Part shown: positions 36,635 through 44,102 of the stretch, piece by piece
How positions within the stretch are numbered: the first letter of the stretch is position 1
Layout of the letters: each line of letters opens with the position of its first letter
Assembly (NCBI GenBank): GCA_965149945.1
Contig: CBCTTQ010000018.1
Coordinates: 1-47,104 of the forward strand
DNA length: 47,104 bases
From: JAHZFN01 sp965149945
GTDB lineage: Bacteria > Bacillota > Dehalobacteriia > UBA4068 > UBA4997
Reading direction: 5' to 3'
Translations under genes and position numbers: made by a program
Notes under the pieces: model-generated
Databases searched by the model: none
What the model was told of the DNA's origin: nothing
What the model saw: only the letters and a program-made list of their open reading frames with translations

Positions 36635-37285
36635 TTGACTCAATCTAACAACCGAAACTTCTTCATCAGAAGATTTCATTCTTTGATCGCATTAATTCCG
36701 ATCGGTATTTTTATCTTTGTGCATCTTTTAATCAATGCCAGTGTTTTCATGGGCGGTTTTGAAGGTTACAATACCTTTGTTTCTGTTATGAAATCCGAAA
36801 GCCTGAAGTTGTACATTACGGCCGCGGAAATCATCATCATCGCGCTGCCCATTATTTTCCACGGTATTTATGGTTTGTACATCGTTTACAAAGCCAAAAA
36901 TAATGTGTTGGACTACAAATATTACAGAAACTGGGCCTTCTATCTGCAAAGAATCACAGCAATTATCATCGTGCTGTTTTTGCTCTGGCATGTAATCACA
37001 TTGCGCCTTTCCGGTCATGAAACCTCTGAAGATGTGATTTACACATTGGCGTCGATTCTGCAAAATCCGTTGTACTTAGTACTTTACATCATCTGTGTTG
37101 TAGCCTCTATTTACCATCTGACAAACGGTCTTTTCACATTCTGCATTACCTGGGGTATCTGCCAAGGTGAAAAAGCACAAAAGATCTTCTCCGCCTGTGC
37201 GATTTTGCTGTTCTTCGCGGTATCCATCGTAGCAATTGCGATCTTGATCAAGATCATGATGATTCCCGTTCCGGCTGGCTTTTAA
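36635..37285 (+). CDS. sdhC: Succinate dehydrogenase/fumarate reductase cytochrome b subunit
   Basis: This 216-residue membrane anchor has five predicted spans and several histidines placed inside or next to them (RRFHSL, FVHLL, IFHGIYG, LLWHV, SIYHLTNG) that can ligate two b hemes, as in the B. subtilis-type single-anchor enzymes. It exchanges electrons between menaquinone and the flavoprotein/Fe-S pair. The start is TTG 36635 behind AAAGGGG. It leads the sdhC-sdhA-sdhB operon. In an anaerobe the complex is likely to run as fumarate reductase, which is inference. Confidence 0.9.
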   Translation: MTQSNNRNFFIRRFHSLIALIPIGIFIFVHLLINASVFMGGFEGYNTFVSVMKSESLKLYITAAEIIIIALPIIFHGIYGLYIVYKAKNNVLDYKYYRNWAFYLQRITAIIIVLFLLWHVITLRLSGHETSEDVIYTLASILQNPLYLVLYIICVVASIYHLTNGLFTFCITWGICQGEKAQKIFSACAILLFFAVSIVAIAILIKIMMIPVPAGF

Positions 37286-37315
37286 GCTATAACAGTATAA
37301 GGAGGTAATAACGTA

Positions 37316-39052
37316 ATGAACAAAGGTAAGGTTATCGTTGTCGGTGGCGGATTGGCTGGTTTGATGGCTACCATGAAAATCACCGAAAAACAAATTCCTG
37401 TAGATTTAATCTCTTTGGTACCTGTAAAACGTTCTCACTCCGTATGTGCGCAGGGTGGGGTAAACGCTTGTTTAGATACCAAAGGTCAACACGATACAAT
37501 TTGGCAGCATGTGGACGATACCATTTACGGCGGGGACTTTTTGGCAAATCAAACTCCGGTAAAAGGCATGTGTGAAGCCGCCCCCGGCATCATCTACGCA
37601 ATGGATCGTATGGGCGTTATGTTCTCCCGTACTCCCGAAGGTCTGCTTGATCTGCGTCGTTTCGGTGGTGTAAAAAACAATCGTACCGCTTTTGCCGGCG
37701 CTACCACCGGTCAGCAGTTGCTTTACGCATTGGACGAACAAGTTCGCCGTCAAGAAGTAGCTGGTTTGGTAAACAAATTTGAAGGTTGGGAAATGATCGA
37801 TGTCATCATCGATGACAACGGAATCTGCAAAGGCGTTGTCGCTCAGAACCTGGCAACCATGGACATCAAAGCGTTCTTGGGCGACGCTGTCGTAATCGCA
37901 ACTGGTGGCGCCGGTATGATCTACGGCAAATCCACCAACTCCGTTATCAACACCGGTCACGCGGCCAGCATTCTTTATCGCAATGGTGTGGATTTCGCCA
38001 ACGGTGAATTCGTACAAATTCATCCTACCGGCATGTTAGGCGATGACAAAACCCGCCTGATGTCCGAATCTGCCCGTGGTGATGGTGGTCGTGTTTGGAC
38101 ATACAAAGATGGTAAACCCTGGTATTTCCTGGAAGAATGGTATCCGGCATACGGCAATCTGGTACCTCGTGACGTAGCCGCTCGCGCCATTTACAAAGTC
38201 TGTGTAGAAATGGGCTTGGGTATTGACGGTAAAAATCAGGTTTATTTGGATCTTTCTCATTTGCCTGATGAATACTTGGATCGCCGTCTCGGCGGTATCA
38301 TGGAAATTTACGAATCTTTCTACGGCGACGACCCGAGAAAAGTTCCAATGAAAATTTTCCCCGCTGTTCACTATTTCATGGGCGGTATCCATGTTAATTG
38401 GGAACATCAAACAAAAATTCCCGGTCTCTTTGCCGCCGGCGAATGTGATTATATGTATCACGGCGCGAATCGTCTGGGTGCGAACTCCTTGTTATCCGCG
38501 ATGTACTCCGGTACTGTCGCAGGTCCTGCCGTAGCAAAATATGTCAATGGTCTGTCTGCTTCTTCCGAAGAAACCGACAAAGCGCTGGCAGAAAAAATGG
38601 TGAAAAAACAGGAAGCTATCCATCAGGAAATCTGCAGCATGAGCGGCAAAGAAAATCCGTATCTGCTGCATGATGAAATGGGTCGTCTGATGACCAAACA
38701 TGTAACCATCGTACGTCATAATAAAGCGATGGAAGAAACTGATGTAAAAATTCAGGAATTCATGGAACGTTACAAAAATATCAACATGATCGACAGCAAT
38801 AGCTACAGCAACCAAACTATTATGTTCGTTCGTCAGTTGAAAGGTATGATGGAACTGGCCAGAGTAATCATCGGCGGTGCTATTCGTCGTAACGAAAGCC
38901 GTGGTTCTCATTACAAACCTGATTATCCGGAAAGAGATGACGAAAACTTCCTGAAGACAACATTGGCCACCTATACTCCGGATGGTCCTCAGTTCAGCTA
39001 TGAAGATGTAGATATCAGCCTGATCAAACCCCGTTTGAGAAGCTATAAATAG
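37316..39052 (+). CDS. sdhA: Succinate dehydrogenase/fumarate reductase flavoprotein subunit
   Basis: This 578-residue flavoprotein interconverts succinate and fumarate. The FAD-binding GGGLAG lies at 10-15 and the region that binds FAD covalently is RSHSVCAQGG (His41). The active-site segments HPTGM and ESARGDGG are intact. AGGAGG precedes ATG 37316, 30 bases after sdhC, and sdhB follows after 15 bases. Confidence 0.96.
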   Translation: MNKGKVIVVGGGLAGLMATMKITEKQIPVDLISLVPVKRSHSVCAQGGVNACLDTKGQHDTIWQHVDDTIYGGDFLANQTPVKGMCEAAPGIIYAMDRMGVMFSRTPEGLLDLRRFGGVKNNRTAFAGATTGQQLLYALDEQVRRQEVAGLVNKFEGWEMIDVIIDDNGICKGVVAQNLATMDIKAFLGDAVVIATGGAGMIYGKSTNSVINTGHAASILYRNGVDFANGEFVQIHPTGMLGDDKTRLMSESARGDGGRVWTYKDGKPWYFLEEWYPAYGNLVPRDVAARAIYKVCVEMGLGIDGKNQVYLDLSHLPDEYLDRRLGGIMEIYESFYGDDPRKVPMKIFPAVHYFMGGIHVNWEHQTKIPGLFAAGECDYMYHGANRLGANSLLSAMYSGTVAGPAVAKYVNGLSASSEETDKALAEKMVKKQEAIHQEICSMSGKENPYLLHDEMGRLMTKHVTIVRHNKAMEETDVKIQEFMERYKNINMIDSNSYSNQTIMFVRQLKGMMELARVIIGGAIRRNESRGSHYKPDYPERDDENFLKTTLATYTPDGPQFSYEDVDISLIKPRLRSYK

Positions 39053-39067
39053 GAGGTAGGTAAGATA

Positions 39068-39838
39068 ATGGTTAATCCTGAATTCATTAAATTGAAAATT
39101 AAACGCCGTAAAAATCCCACAGATACTCCGTATTGGGAAGAATTCAATATCCCTTATCGCCCCAATATGAACATCGTATCTGTTTTGATGGAAGTCCGCA
39201 AACACCCCCAGAATGCCAAAGGGGAAACAGTAGATCCCGTTGTTTGGGAATGCAATTGTCTGGAAGAAGTATGCGGCGCTTGTTCTATGCTGATCAATGG
39301 GGTTCCGCGTCAAGCCTGCGCGGCTTTAACCGATAAACTGTTGGAACAATATGGCGAAGATAAAGTTATCACTTTGGAACCGCTGAGCAAATTCCCGGTT
39401 GTTCGAGACTTGATGATTGACAGACAAATCATGTTTGACAATCTGAAACGTGTAAAAGCTTGGGTTCCCGTAGACGGTTCTTGGGCCATCGGTCGTGGTC
39501 CTCGTCTGAGCGACGCCGACTGGTCTATCGCGTATCCGATTTCCCGTTGCATGACCTGTGGATGCTGTTATGAATCCTGTCCCAACTGCAACAGTAAATC
39601 GAAATTTGTCGGTCCTTCCGCCATTGCTCAGGTTAGACTCTTTAACCTTCATGCTATCGGTAGAATGCACAAAGATATGCGCCTGAAAGCATTGACCGAC
39701 AAAGGCGGCATCCAGGAATGCGGTAATGCACAAAACTGCAAACGTGTTTGCCCGAAGAGCATTAAACTGACCGATCATATCGCGGCAGTAAATCGCCAAG
39801 CAAACAGCTATAGCTGCAGAGCGTTCTTAACTAAATAA
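39068..39838 (+). CDS. sdhB: Succinate dehydrogenase/fumarate reductase iron-sulfur subunit
   Basis: This 256-residue protein relays electrons between the flavin and the heme/quinone subunit. The 2Fe-2S cluster ligands are in ECNCLEEVCGAC (Cys62, 64, 69, 72) plus Cys84; a cysteine-rich 4Fe-4S motif CMTCGCCYESCPNC and a later CGNAQNCKRVCP supply the other clusters. AGGAGG precedes the ATG. A strong terminator closes the operon. Confidence 0.96.
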   Translation: MVNPEFIKLKIKRRKNPTDTPYWEEFNIPYRPNMNIVSVLMEVRKHPQNAKGETVDPVVWECNCLEEVCGACSMLINGVPRQACAALTDKLLEQYGEDKVITLEPLSKFPVVRDLMIDRQIMFDNLKRVKAWVPVDGSWAIGRGPRLSDADWSIAYPISRCMTCGCCYESCPNCNSKSKFVGPSAIAQVRLFNLHAIGRMHKDMRLKALTDKGGIQECGNAQNCKRVCPKSIKLTDHIAAVNRQANSYSCRAFLTK

Positions 39839-39868
39839 AAAAACATTAGCGTCAACCTATATTTGACC

Positions 39869-39899
39869 AAAAGCGACTGGTAATACCAGTCGCTTTTTT
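39869..39899 (+). terminator. Terminator of the sdhCAB operon
   Basis: AAAAGCGACTGGT (39869-39881) pairs perfectly with ACCAGTCGCTTTT (39885-39897) over a 3-base loop, followed by more T residues. Confidence 0.93.
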
Positions 39900-40495
39900 A
39901 TTATGGGTCGTGACCTTGTTGAGTTTACAAAACATGTAAAATATAAGCCACCTGCTATGTGGGCACGCGAAATTGCTTACACCATAAAGCAAATAGATTA
40001 TTTCATACAAAATGGGTATATAAGTATTCGATAGTTTTACTCTAAATATAAATATAGGAGAAAATCATAATAATCAATATAAAGAAAGTATCCGAAATAT
40101 CACAACTATACGCCTATAAAGGCGTATAGCTGTTGAAAAACATTTAATATCAAAACACGGTAAGTGCATCGCAGTTTATGGAATACCTCCAAAGAAAACA
40201 TTCGCTAATAATATTCGATAAAATAAAATTTGGCGTACAAATTCAGAAACAAACCACTTTGAGCAGAGGGATATTATGTAAGTACAACAAGGCTTCATAA
40301 AAAGTATATTTAAGAGTAAAAAAAACGGATATTGCAATGGATATTAATATAAAAGAATAGGAAAATCCTTTCAAGGGCAGCGGCGATTGTTGATTTTGAA
40401 GTTTTCTGAAGGAAATTTTACTGTTTGTTATTTGGGTTCTTTATTATTTGTAATCCGTTTATAGTTTTAGCAGAAAAGCCCTTTTAATTGGGACT

Positions 40496-40708
40496 TTAAC
40501 GGAAAAATAAATCATACCTGTCCGTCCAACGGGTAAGCCATAAGCCTCTATTAGCGGCCGTGCCTCTTCTCTTTTTAAGCCGTATATTTTGAACATTATC
40601 CGCAATAAACTCGTTTCTGTCAAACAGCTTTCCTCTCATCATTTTCTCCATACTTCGGGGAGAACAACTAAAAGGGAATTTACCACTCAATCTCTCCCAA
40701 AAGATCAT
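40496..40708 (-). pseudogene. Possible gene remnant on the minus strand
   Basis: A 70-codon minus-strand frame includes the segment KLFDRNEFIADNVQNIRLKK. A shift of frame near its end would continue as EARPLIEAYGLPVGRT, which looks more protein-like than the unshifted reading. This suggests a frameshifted relic, but I recognise no family and the reading could be chance. Confidence 0.25.
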
Positions 40709-40800
40709 GCTATATCAACACCACTTGCATACTTTTCCGCGAAACCTCACCATACAAGCAAAAACAGGTGTGCATATTCATAAAAAATCGCGCATAAACA

Positions 40801-40836
40801 TTTTCCACAATTTGAATTATCAACAAGTTTTCCACA
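40801..40836. promoter_or_regulatory. Two DnaA-box-like direct repeats
   Basis: TTTTCCACA occurs at 40801-40809 and 40828-40836, each one mismatch from the DnaA-box consensus TTATCCACA, 27 bases apart in an AT-rich stretch. Two near-matches could be chance or part of an origin-like or DnaA-regulated site. Confidence 0.3.
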
Positions 40837-40895
40837 GTCCAATTTTTGCATAAGCATGCAGAGTGACGTTTAGCGCCAGCTAAAGCCTCGTATTT

Positions 40896-41110
40896 TTACT
40901 TCTCATAGGCGATTCTTTTCCTGGCTGGAAGAAAGAAAATCAAAATCTTTATTATAATATCAAAAACCAGCAAAATAATGATGCTTGCCTTGTGTTATAC
41001 ACTCGAAACGATCTGCGCATGTATGGATCCAAACAACCGTTTCAACTTGTCGTAAAATATTTTGCAATAAACCGGTAGAAATATCGTTCCCGGAATGATA
41101 AAATAAAACA
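40896..41110 (-). pseudogene. Decayed membrane-protein gene fragment
   Basis: On the minus strand, a hydrophobic reading near 41110-40995 (FYFIIPGTIFLPVYCKIFYDK) and, in a shifted frame, IIILLVFDIIIKILIFFLP ending ARKRIAYEK before a stop at 40896 resemble the C-terminal part of a membrane protein. The frame is broken and there is no start. The family is not recognisable. Confidence 0.3.
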
Positions 41111-41145
41111 TAGGAGTACATGACAACTCGGAATCAGGAGAAAAA

Positions 41146-41610
41146 ATGAACATTAGAAAATATCGACAATCAGATTGCAAAGTCTTGGCAGAATTATTTT
41201 TTAATACCGTACATACGGTTAATGCAAAGGACTATACCGAAGAACAGTTGAACGCATGGGCAACAAGGCAAATAGATTTGAAAAAATGGAGCCGGTCCTT
41301 TTTGGAGCATTATAGTATAGTTGCTGTTGAAAATGGACTTATTGTAGGTTTTGGAGACATAGATAAGACTGGTTATCTTGACCGACTATTTGTTCATGCA
41401 GACTATCAAGGAAAAAAAATTGCAACAGCTATTTGCGATCAACTGGAACAAGCCGTTATGGGAAATATCATGACACATGCTTCTATTACAGCAAAACCAT
41501 TTTTTGAGAAAAGAGGTTACAAAGTCATAAAAAAACAACAAACAGAAAGACAAGGGGTCTTTCTTACTAACTTTGTTATGGAAAAAAAAGGAAGCATCAG
41601 AAAAAGATAA
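41146..41610 (+). CDS. GNAT-family N-acetyltransferase
   Basis: This 154-residue GNAT enzyme resembles the YafP-like branch. The start has the usual IRKYRQSDC, the acetyl-CoA-binding strand-loop is VHADYQGKKIATAICDQLE (about 85-103), and a late segment AKPFFEKRGYKVIKKQ is typical of the family. It transfers an acetyl group to an unknown amine. ATG 41146 has AGGAG upstream. The gene stands alone between debris and the phage-like array and could belong to either the chromosome or an earlier mobile element. Confidence 0.85.
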   Translation: MNIRKYRQSDCKVLAELFFNTVHTVNAKDYTEEQLNAWATRQIDLKKWSRSFLEHYSIVAVENGLIVGFGDIDKTGYLDRLFVHADYQGKKIATAICDQLEQAVMGNIMTHASITAKPFFEKRGYKVIKKQQTERQGVFLTNFVMEKKGSIRKR

Positions 41611-41730
41611 GTATGAAGAAGATAGGCATAGGTCTTACTTTGTGTTTTTGAATGATTATACAAGTCTCTGTAAAAAAGGAATGTAGTATACAGACGCTAC
41701 TTTACATAATAAACAGTGTAAGCGACATAG

Positions 41731-41780
41731 GTTTAGCAGGGGAGAAAGACCGCCAAAAATGTGTTTTTCCCATGCTAAAC
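41731..41780. promoter_or_regulatory. Imperfect palindrome with 17-bp arms at the phage-like boundary
   Basis: GTTTAGCAGGGGAGAAA (41731-41747) matches the reverse complement of TTTTTCCCATGCTAAAC (41764-41780) at 15 of 17 positions. It lies at the left edge of the phage-like genes, where a repressor operator, a recombination site or a terminal repeat would be expected. Which of these it is cannot be seen from one end. Confidence 0.45.
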
Positions 41781-41872
41781 AAAAAATGTCCGACAAATTA
41801 GCAATCATTCTGATAATAATTTATACTTATTATTAAACGCAGTTTTTGAAAAAATCTAAAATATTATCATGA

Positions 41873-41911
41873 AACACAGTTTTTGAAAAATTCAAAAGCT
41901 GTGTTTTTTTT
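41873..41911 (+). terminator. Terminator-like hairpin just before the first phage-like gene
   Basis: AACACAG (41873-41879) and TTTTGAA (41881-41887) pair with TTCAAAA and CTGTGTT (41891-41905), with a single T-G wobble, then a T tract. Lying 26 bases before the start codon, it could block read-through from the host side or act as an attenuator. Confidence 0.75.
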
Positions 41912-41936
41912 ATATCAAATTTAAGGAGGTGAAACC

Positions 41937-42257
41937 ATGGAAGATCAACGGGAAGAACAGCGTAAAAAAAGAACCGTCTGGTACCATTGCCCGGTATGCG
42001 GCAAGGATTTTAAATCGTACGGTTATCAGAAAAGGGTTTTTTGTCCGCATTGTCATTTGGATAGAACAGGGAAGAAGTTAGGAGCATCGCCGGAAACGCT
42101 TGCCAAAGCCCGCGCGACAGCAGCGGCAAATAAAGCAGCCAGAAAAGCCGCTAAAGAAGCGGCAGAAACAAGGGAAGAAACAGAGAAACAACCATCACAA
42201 TCACAACCGAAGAAACAGTCCATAATGGAAAAATTACTCAATAAGGAAATTTTCTAA
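41937..42257 (+). CDS. Zinc-ribbon protein with Ala/Lys/Glu-rich tail (phage-like gene 1)
   Basis: This 106-residue protein has two zinc knuckles, CPVC and CPHC (about residues 19-22 and 35-38), giving a C4 zinc ribbon. A long basic/acidic, alanine-rich tail follows (about 52-95), probably helical or disordered, then IMEKLLNKEIF. AAGGAGGTGA gives a very strong ribosome binding site. It opens the compact rightward gene array. A DNA- or RNA-binding regulatory role is plausible but unproven. Confidence 0.7.
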   Translation: MEDQREEQRKKRTVWYHCPVCGKDFKSYGYQKRVFCPHCHLDRTGKKLGASPETLAKARATAAANKAARKAAKEAAETREETEKQPSQSQPKKQSIMEKLLNKEIF

Positions 42258-42269
42258 GGAGTGATTTCA

Positions 42270-42611
42270 ATGCGAAAAATCAAGAAAAGCGTACGCTTAT
42301 CAGATACCAATATCCAATTTATCATGGAAGCCGCCGAAGGAGACAATTTTTCTGAATGTCTTGAAGCATTGATAGAGCGAACAAGGCTACAAGATCAATT
42401 TTTATCCGCTTTAGCGGAAAAAAACAAATTTGTTGCGGTTGCCAAAGGTCATCGGAATTCCTTAGAGGCATCTATCCGTGTTTTACACAAAAACAATCAA
42501 CTTTTGAAAAAACATATTGAATCAACGGAACGCGTTCTGTTCCATTTTAAACACAGAAAAGAGGTAGATCAATACTATGACAAATTTAAATCAGCCAAAC
42601 GAGCAGATTGA
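42270..42611 (+). CDS. Small protein with ribbon-helix-helix-like start and coiled coil (phage-like gene 2)
   Basis: This 113-residue protein begins MRKIKKSVRLSDTNIQF followed by NFSECLEALIERT, a pattern like ribbon-helix-helix or mobilisation-type DNA-binding domains. The C-terminal half is a charged helix likely to form a coiled coil. I choose ATG 42270 with AAGGAGTGA upstream; the in-frame GTG 42261 lies inside that site. The next gene starts inside its end (overlap of 35 bases). I do not recognise a precise family. Confidence 0.6.
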   Translation: MRKIKKSVRLSDTNIQFIMEAAEGDNFSECLEALIERTRLQDQFLSALAEKNKFVAVAKGHRNSLEASIRVLHKNNQLLKKHIESTERVLFHFKHRKEVDQYYDKFKSAKRAD

Positions 42612-43008
42612 TGTACAGATTATTAATGAAGTAGGGGAGTTGAATGACCAGATCACTGAGGATGTGAATATTGGGGCGGAAGAATCCAAAACAAACATTA
42701 TCAGCGAAGAAATGGCCGGAACTATTTTACAGCTGCCGTTTAGCATTGCTGCTAATTTTTGGGGAGATTATTGGGAGCTCTCACAGGGTGAACTGGAACT
42801 GATGAAACCATCGGCGGCCAAAGTTTTTTCCGATTTGTTCGGAAGGTACGTGGATGATTATCCGGAAGCATATATGCTTGGATTTACCTTGATTACCTGT
42901 GTCGCGACTAGAGCGGGTAAAATGGTGGCTGAAAAACGCAGAAATCCCATCCCTGATAATATTACCCCAATTCCTACCGCTTATGAAGATTCTGATGATG
43001 AGGTGTAG
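42577..43008 (+). CDS. Hypothetical acidic protein (phage-like gene 3)
   Basis: This 143-residue protein has an acidic, probably disordered first 45 residues. A helical domain follows, with LPFSIAANFWGDYWELS and YMLGFTLITCVATRAGKM, and the tail is acidic. AGAGGT lies upstream of ATG 42577. Its position between the putative DNA-binding protein and another acidic small protein, all co-oriented with minimal gaps, marks it as part of the phage-like operon. Function unknown. Confidence 0.6.
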   Translation: MTNLNQPNEQIDVQIINEVGELNDQITEDVNIGAEESKTNIISEEMAGTILQLPFSIAANFWGDYWELSQGELELMKPSAAKVFSDLFGRYVDDYPEAYMLGFTLITCVATRAGKMVAEKRRNPIPDNITPIPTAYEDSDDEV

Positions 43009-43011
43009 AAA

Positions 43012-43260
43012 ATGCTGGAACAAAAAAACATTGAAATACGTTTTCAAAAATTCATGGAGGAATTTATGACCGCCGTTGATTTACCGATGCCGGTAGCGGT
43101 CATGGTACACCAATTCCTGCCTAAGGTGCCGGAAATGCTTGCCGATCCGTATAAACAGGACGAGCTTTTAGGATTGATGCAGCTAATGGGCTGGGTAATC
43201 GGCTACAAAGTTTCTTATGAAGATGAAGCAGTGGAAGAACTGGAAGAACTGACGGAATAA
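43012..43260 (+). CDS. Hypothetical small acidic protein (phage-like gene 4)
   Basis: This 82-residue protein is predicted to be helical, with a hydrophobic middle (LPMPVAVMVHQFLPKVPEML; LMQLMGWVIGYKV) and an acidic end. It starts three bases after the stop of the previous gene, with GAGGTG upstream, so the two are coupled. It resembles no family I can name. Like its neighbour it is acidic and helical, so the two may interact. Confidence 0.55.
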   Translation: MLEQKNIEIRFQKFMEEFMTAVDLPMPVAVMVHQFLPKVPEMLADPYKQDELLGLMQLMGWVIGYKVSYEDEAVEELEELTE

Positions 43261-43261
43261 A

Positions 43262-43715
43262 ACAAGGGCACTCTCTGACCGGTGGAGCATCAGAGAGTGG
43301 CTTTGTGGCAATCGGCTATAACAAGTTTTCCATAAATCGCTCATACATTACCATTCAACCGCTCATATATGGCCGATTGCCGCTTTTTTACAATTACATA
43401 AAGGTGCCCGGACAACACCGAAAAGCAAGTCCCGGAGAAGCTGACACTCCGATATCAACAATGTCTTGGGGCTGACAGAGCAAGAGGTAAAGAACCCCGC
43501 ACCGCCGGAACAGGCGGGATATAAGTATGTGTTCGGGTGGTAGCCACGGCGCGCAGCGCAGGGTGCCGCAGTGAGGTCTGGAGCGTGGTAAGATCGGTAT
43601 TCTCTGCGGTAAAGGGCGAACACGGCGGCTCCGGCCGGCGAGAAAGCTTTTCCCCTCTGAAAAGGGGGGAAAGTAGCTCTTCCGGCTCACCAACCGGCGA
43701 GGGAAATCCGAGGTG
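43262..43715 (+). ncRNA. Structured, GC-rich non-coding block inside the phage-like operon
   Basis: About 450 bases between two phage-like genes carry no convincing gene and stack stems. They are a perfect 10-bp stem (43269-43278 with 43290-43299), a 10-bp stem GGCAATCGGC/GCCGATTGCC (43307-43316 with 43372-43381) followed by six Ts, CGGAG/CTCCG (43433-43437 with 43447-43451), CCGCC/GGCGG (43502-43506 with 43513-43517), CCGCAG/CTGCGG (43566-43571 with 43604-43609), and CTTTTCCCC/GGGGGAAAG (43647-43655 with 43665-43673). From about 43395 on it is far richer in G and C than its surroundings. A large phage RNA is likely. An alternative is a broken coding remnant: one frame ends NPAPPEQAGYKYVFGW before a stop near 43543. 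Confidence 0.45.
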
Positions 43716-43722
43716 AAACAAA

Positions 43723-44094
43723 ATGTGCAAAAAATGCAAAGCAGTTAAAGAAAAATTCAAAGATTATGTTTACTGTCCGTTTTGCGGTAGTTTACTGAAA
43801 CAAAACTATGACGCGATTATTCAAAAGTACACAGAAGATGAATCGGAAATAGAAATGATTCGGATGTTTCTTGATATGAGGATAAAAAAGAAAAAAAAGC
43901 CAACAGATCACGCTCTGGATTTAATTTTAAAAAGATTATATCAAGAGTGGGGATTAAGCAAAACTCAGCGGCTGGCTGTTTTGGAAAAAAGCATAGTCAG
44001 TAATTGGACAGATGTTTATTGTCCTGAACAGCTAAAAAAAGAGGGCGGCTTATTCAGCAGTGAAACCAATTATAACGATGTTTACAGATTGTGA
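43723..44094 (+). CDS. Zinc-ribbon protein (phage-like gene 5)
   Basis: This 123-residue protein starts MCKKCKAVKEKFKDYVYCPFC, a compact C4 zinc ribbon (CKKC and CPFC about 14 residues apart). A helical, lysine-rich remainder includes RIKKKKKPTDHALDLILKRLYQEWG. GAGGTG precedes ATG 43723, directly after the structured block. It overlaps the ATPase region: its stop codon is followed by a GAGGT used by the next gene. It may bind nucleic acid. Confidence 0.65.
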   Translation: MCKKCKAVKEKFKDYVYCPFCGSLLKQNYDAIIQKYTEDESEIEMIRMFLDMRIKKKKKPTDHALDLILKRLYQEWGLSKTQRLAVLEKSIVSNWTDVYCPEQLKKEGGLFSSETNYNDVYRL

Positions 44095-44102
44095 GGTACA
44101 AA

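Larger units (their letters stand above)
39839..41145. other. Gene-poor junction between the chromosomal operon and the phage-like region
   Basis: About 1.3 kb has no intact gene beyond very short frames. A 43-codon frame at 39903-40034 (MGRDLVEFTKHVKYK...) has a protein-like composition but no ribosome binding site. Near 40130-40220 another broken frame reads KHGKCIAVYGIPPK. A hairpin CTATACGCC/GGCGTATAG lies at 40106-40129. The region looks like accumulated remnants of older insertions. Confidence 0.6.
41611..41936. other. Upstream region of the phage-like operon
   Basis: This 326-base region has no gene. It holds an imperfect palindrome at 41731-41780, a duplicated 22-base segment at 41835-41856 and 41872-41893, and a terminator-like hairpin at 41873-41911 directly before the ribosome binding site of the first phage-like gene. 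Confidence 0.65.

Noticed and set aside
41146..41610. Acetyltransferase as part of the prophage
   Set aside because: It lies upstream of the palindrome and of the terminator-like hairpin that open the phage-like array, and is separated by over 300 bases, so membership is not supported.
42541..43260. CRISPR array or anti-CRISPR locus among the small acidic phage-like proteins
   Set aside because: I see no regularly spaced repeats anywhere in the window, and acidity and small size alone do not support an anti-CRISPR call.
43363..43760. Several overlapping minus-strand open frames of 86-101 codons in the GC-rich block
   Set aside because: They overlap each other in different frames, are Arg/Pro/Cys-rich in the way of chance frames in GC-rich structured DNA, lack ribosome binding sites and oppose the direction of all neighbouring genes.
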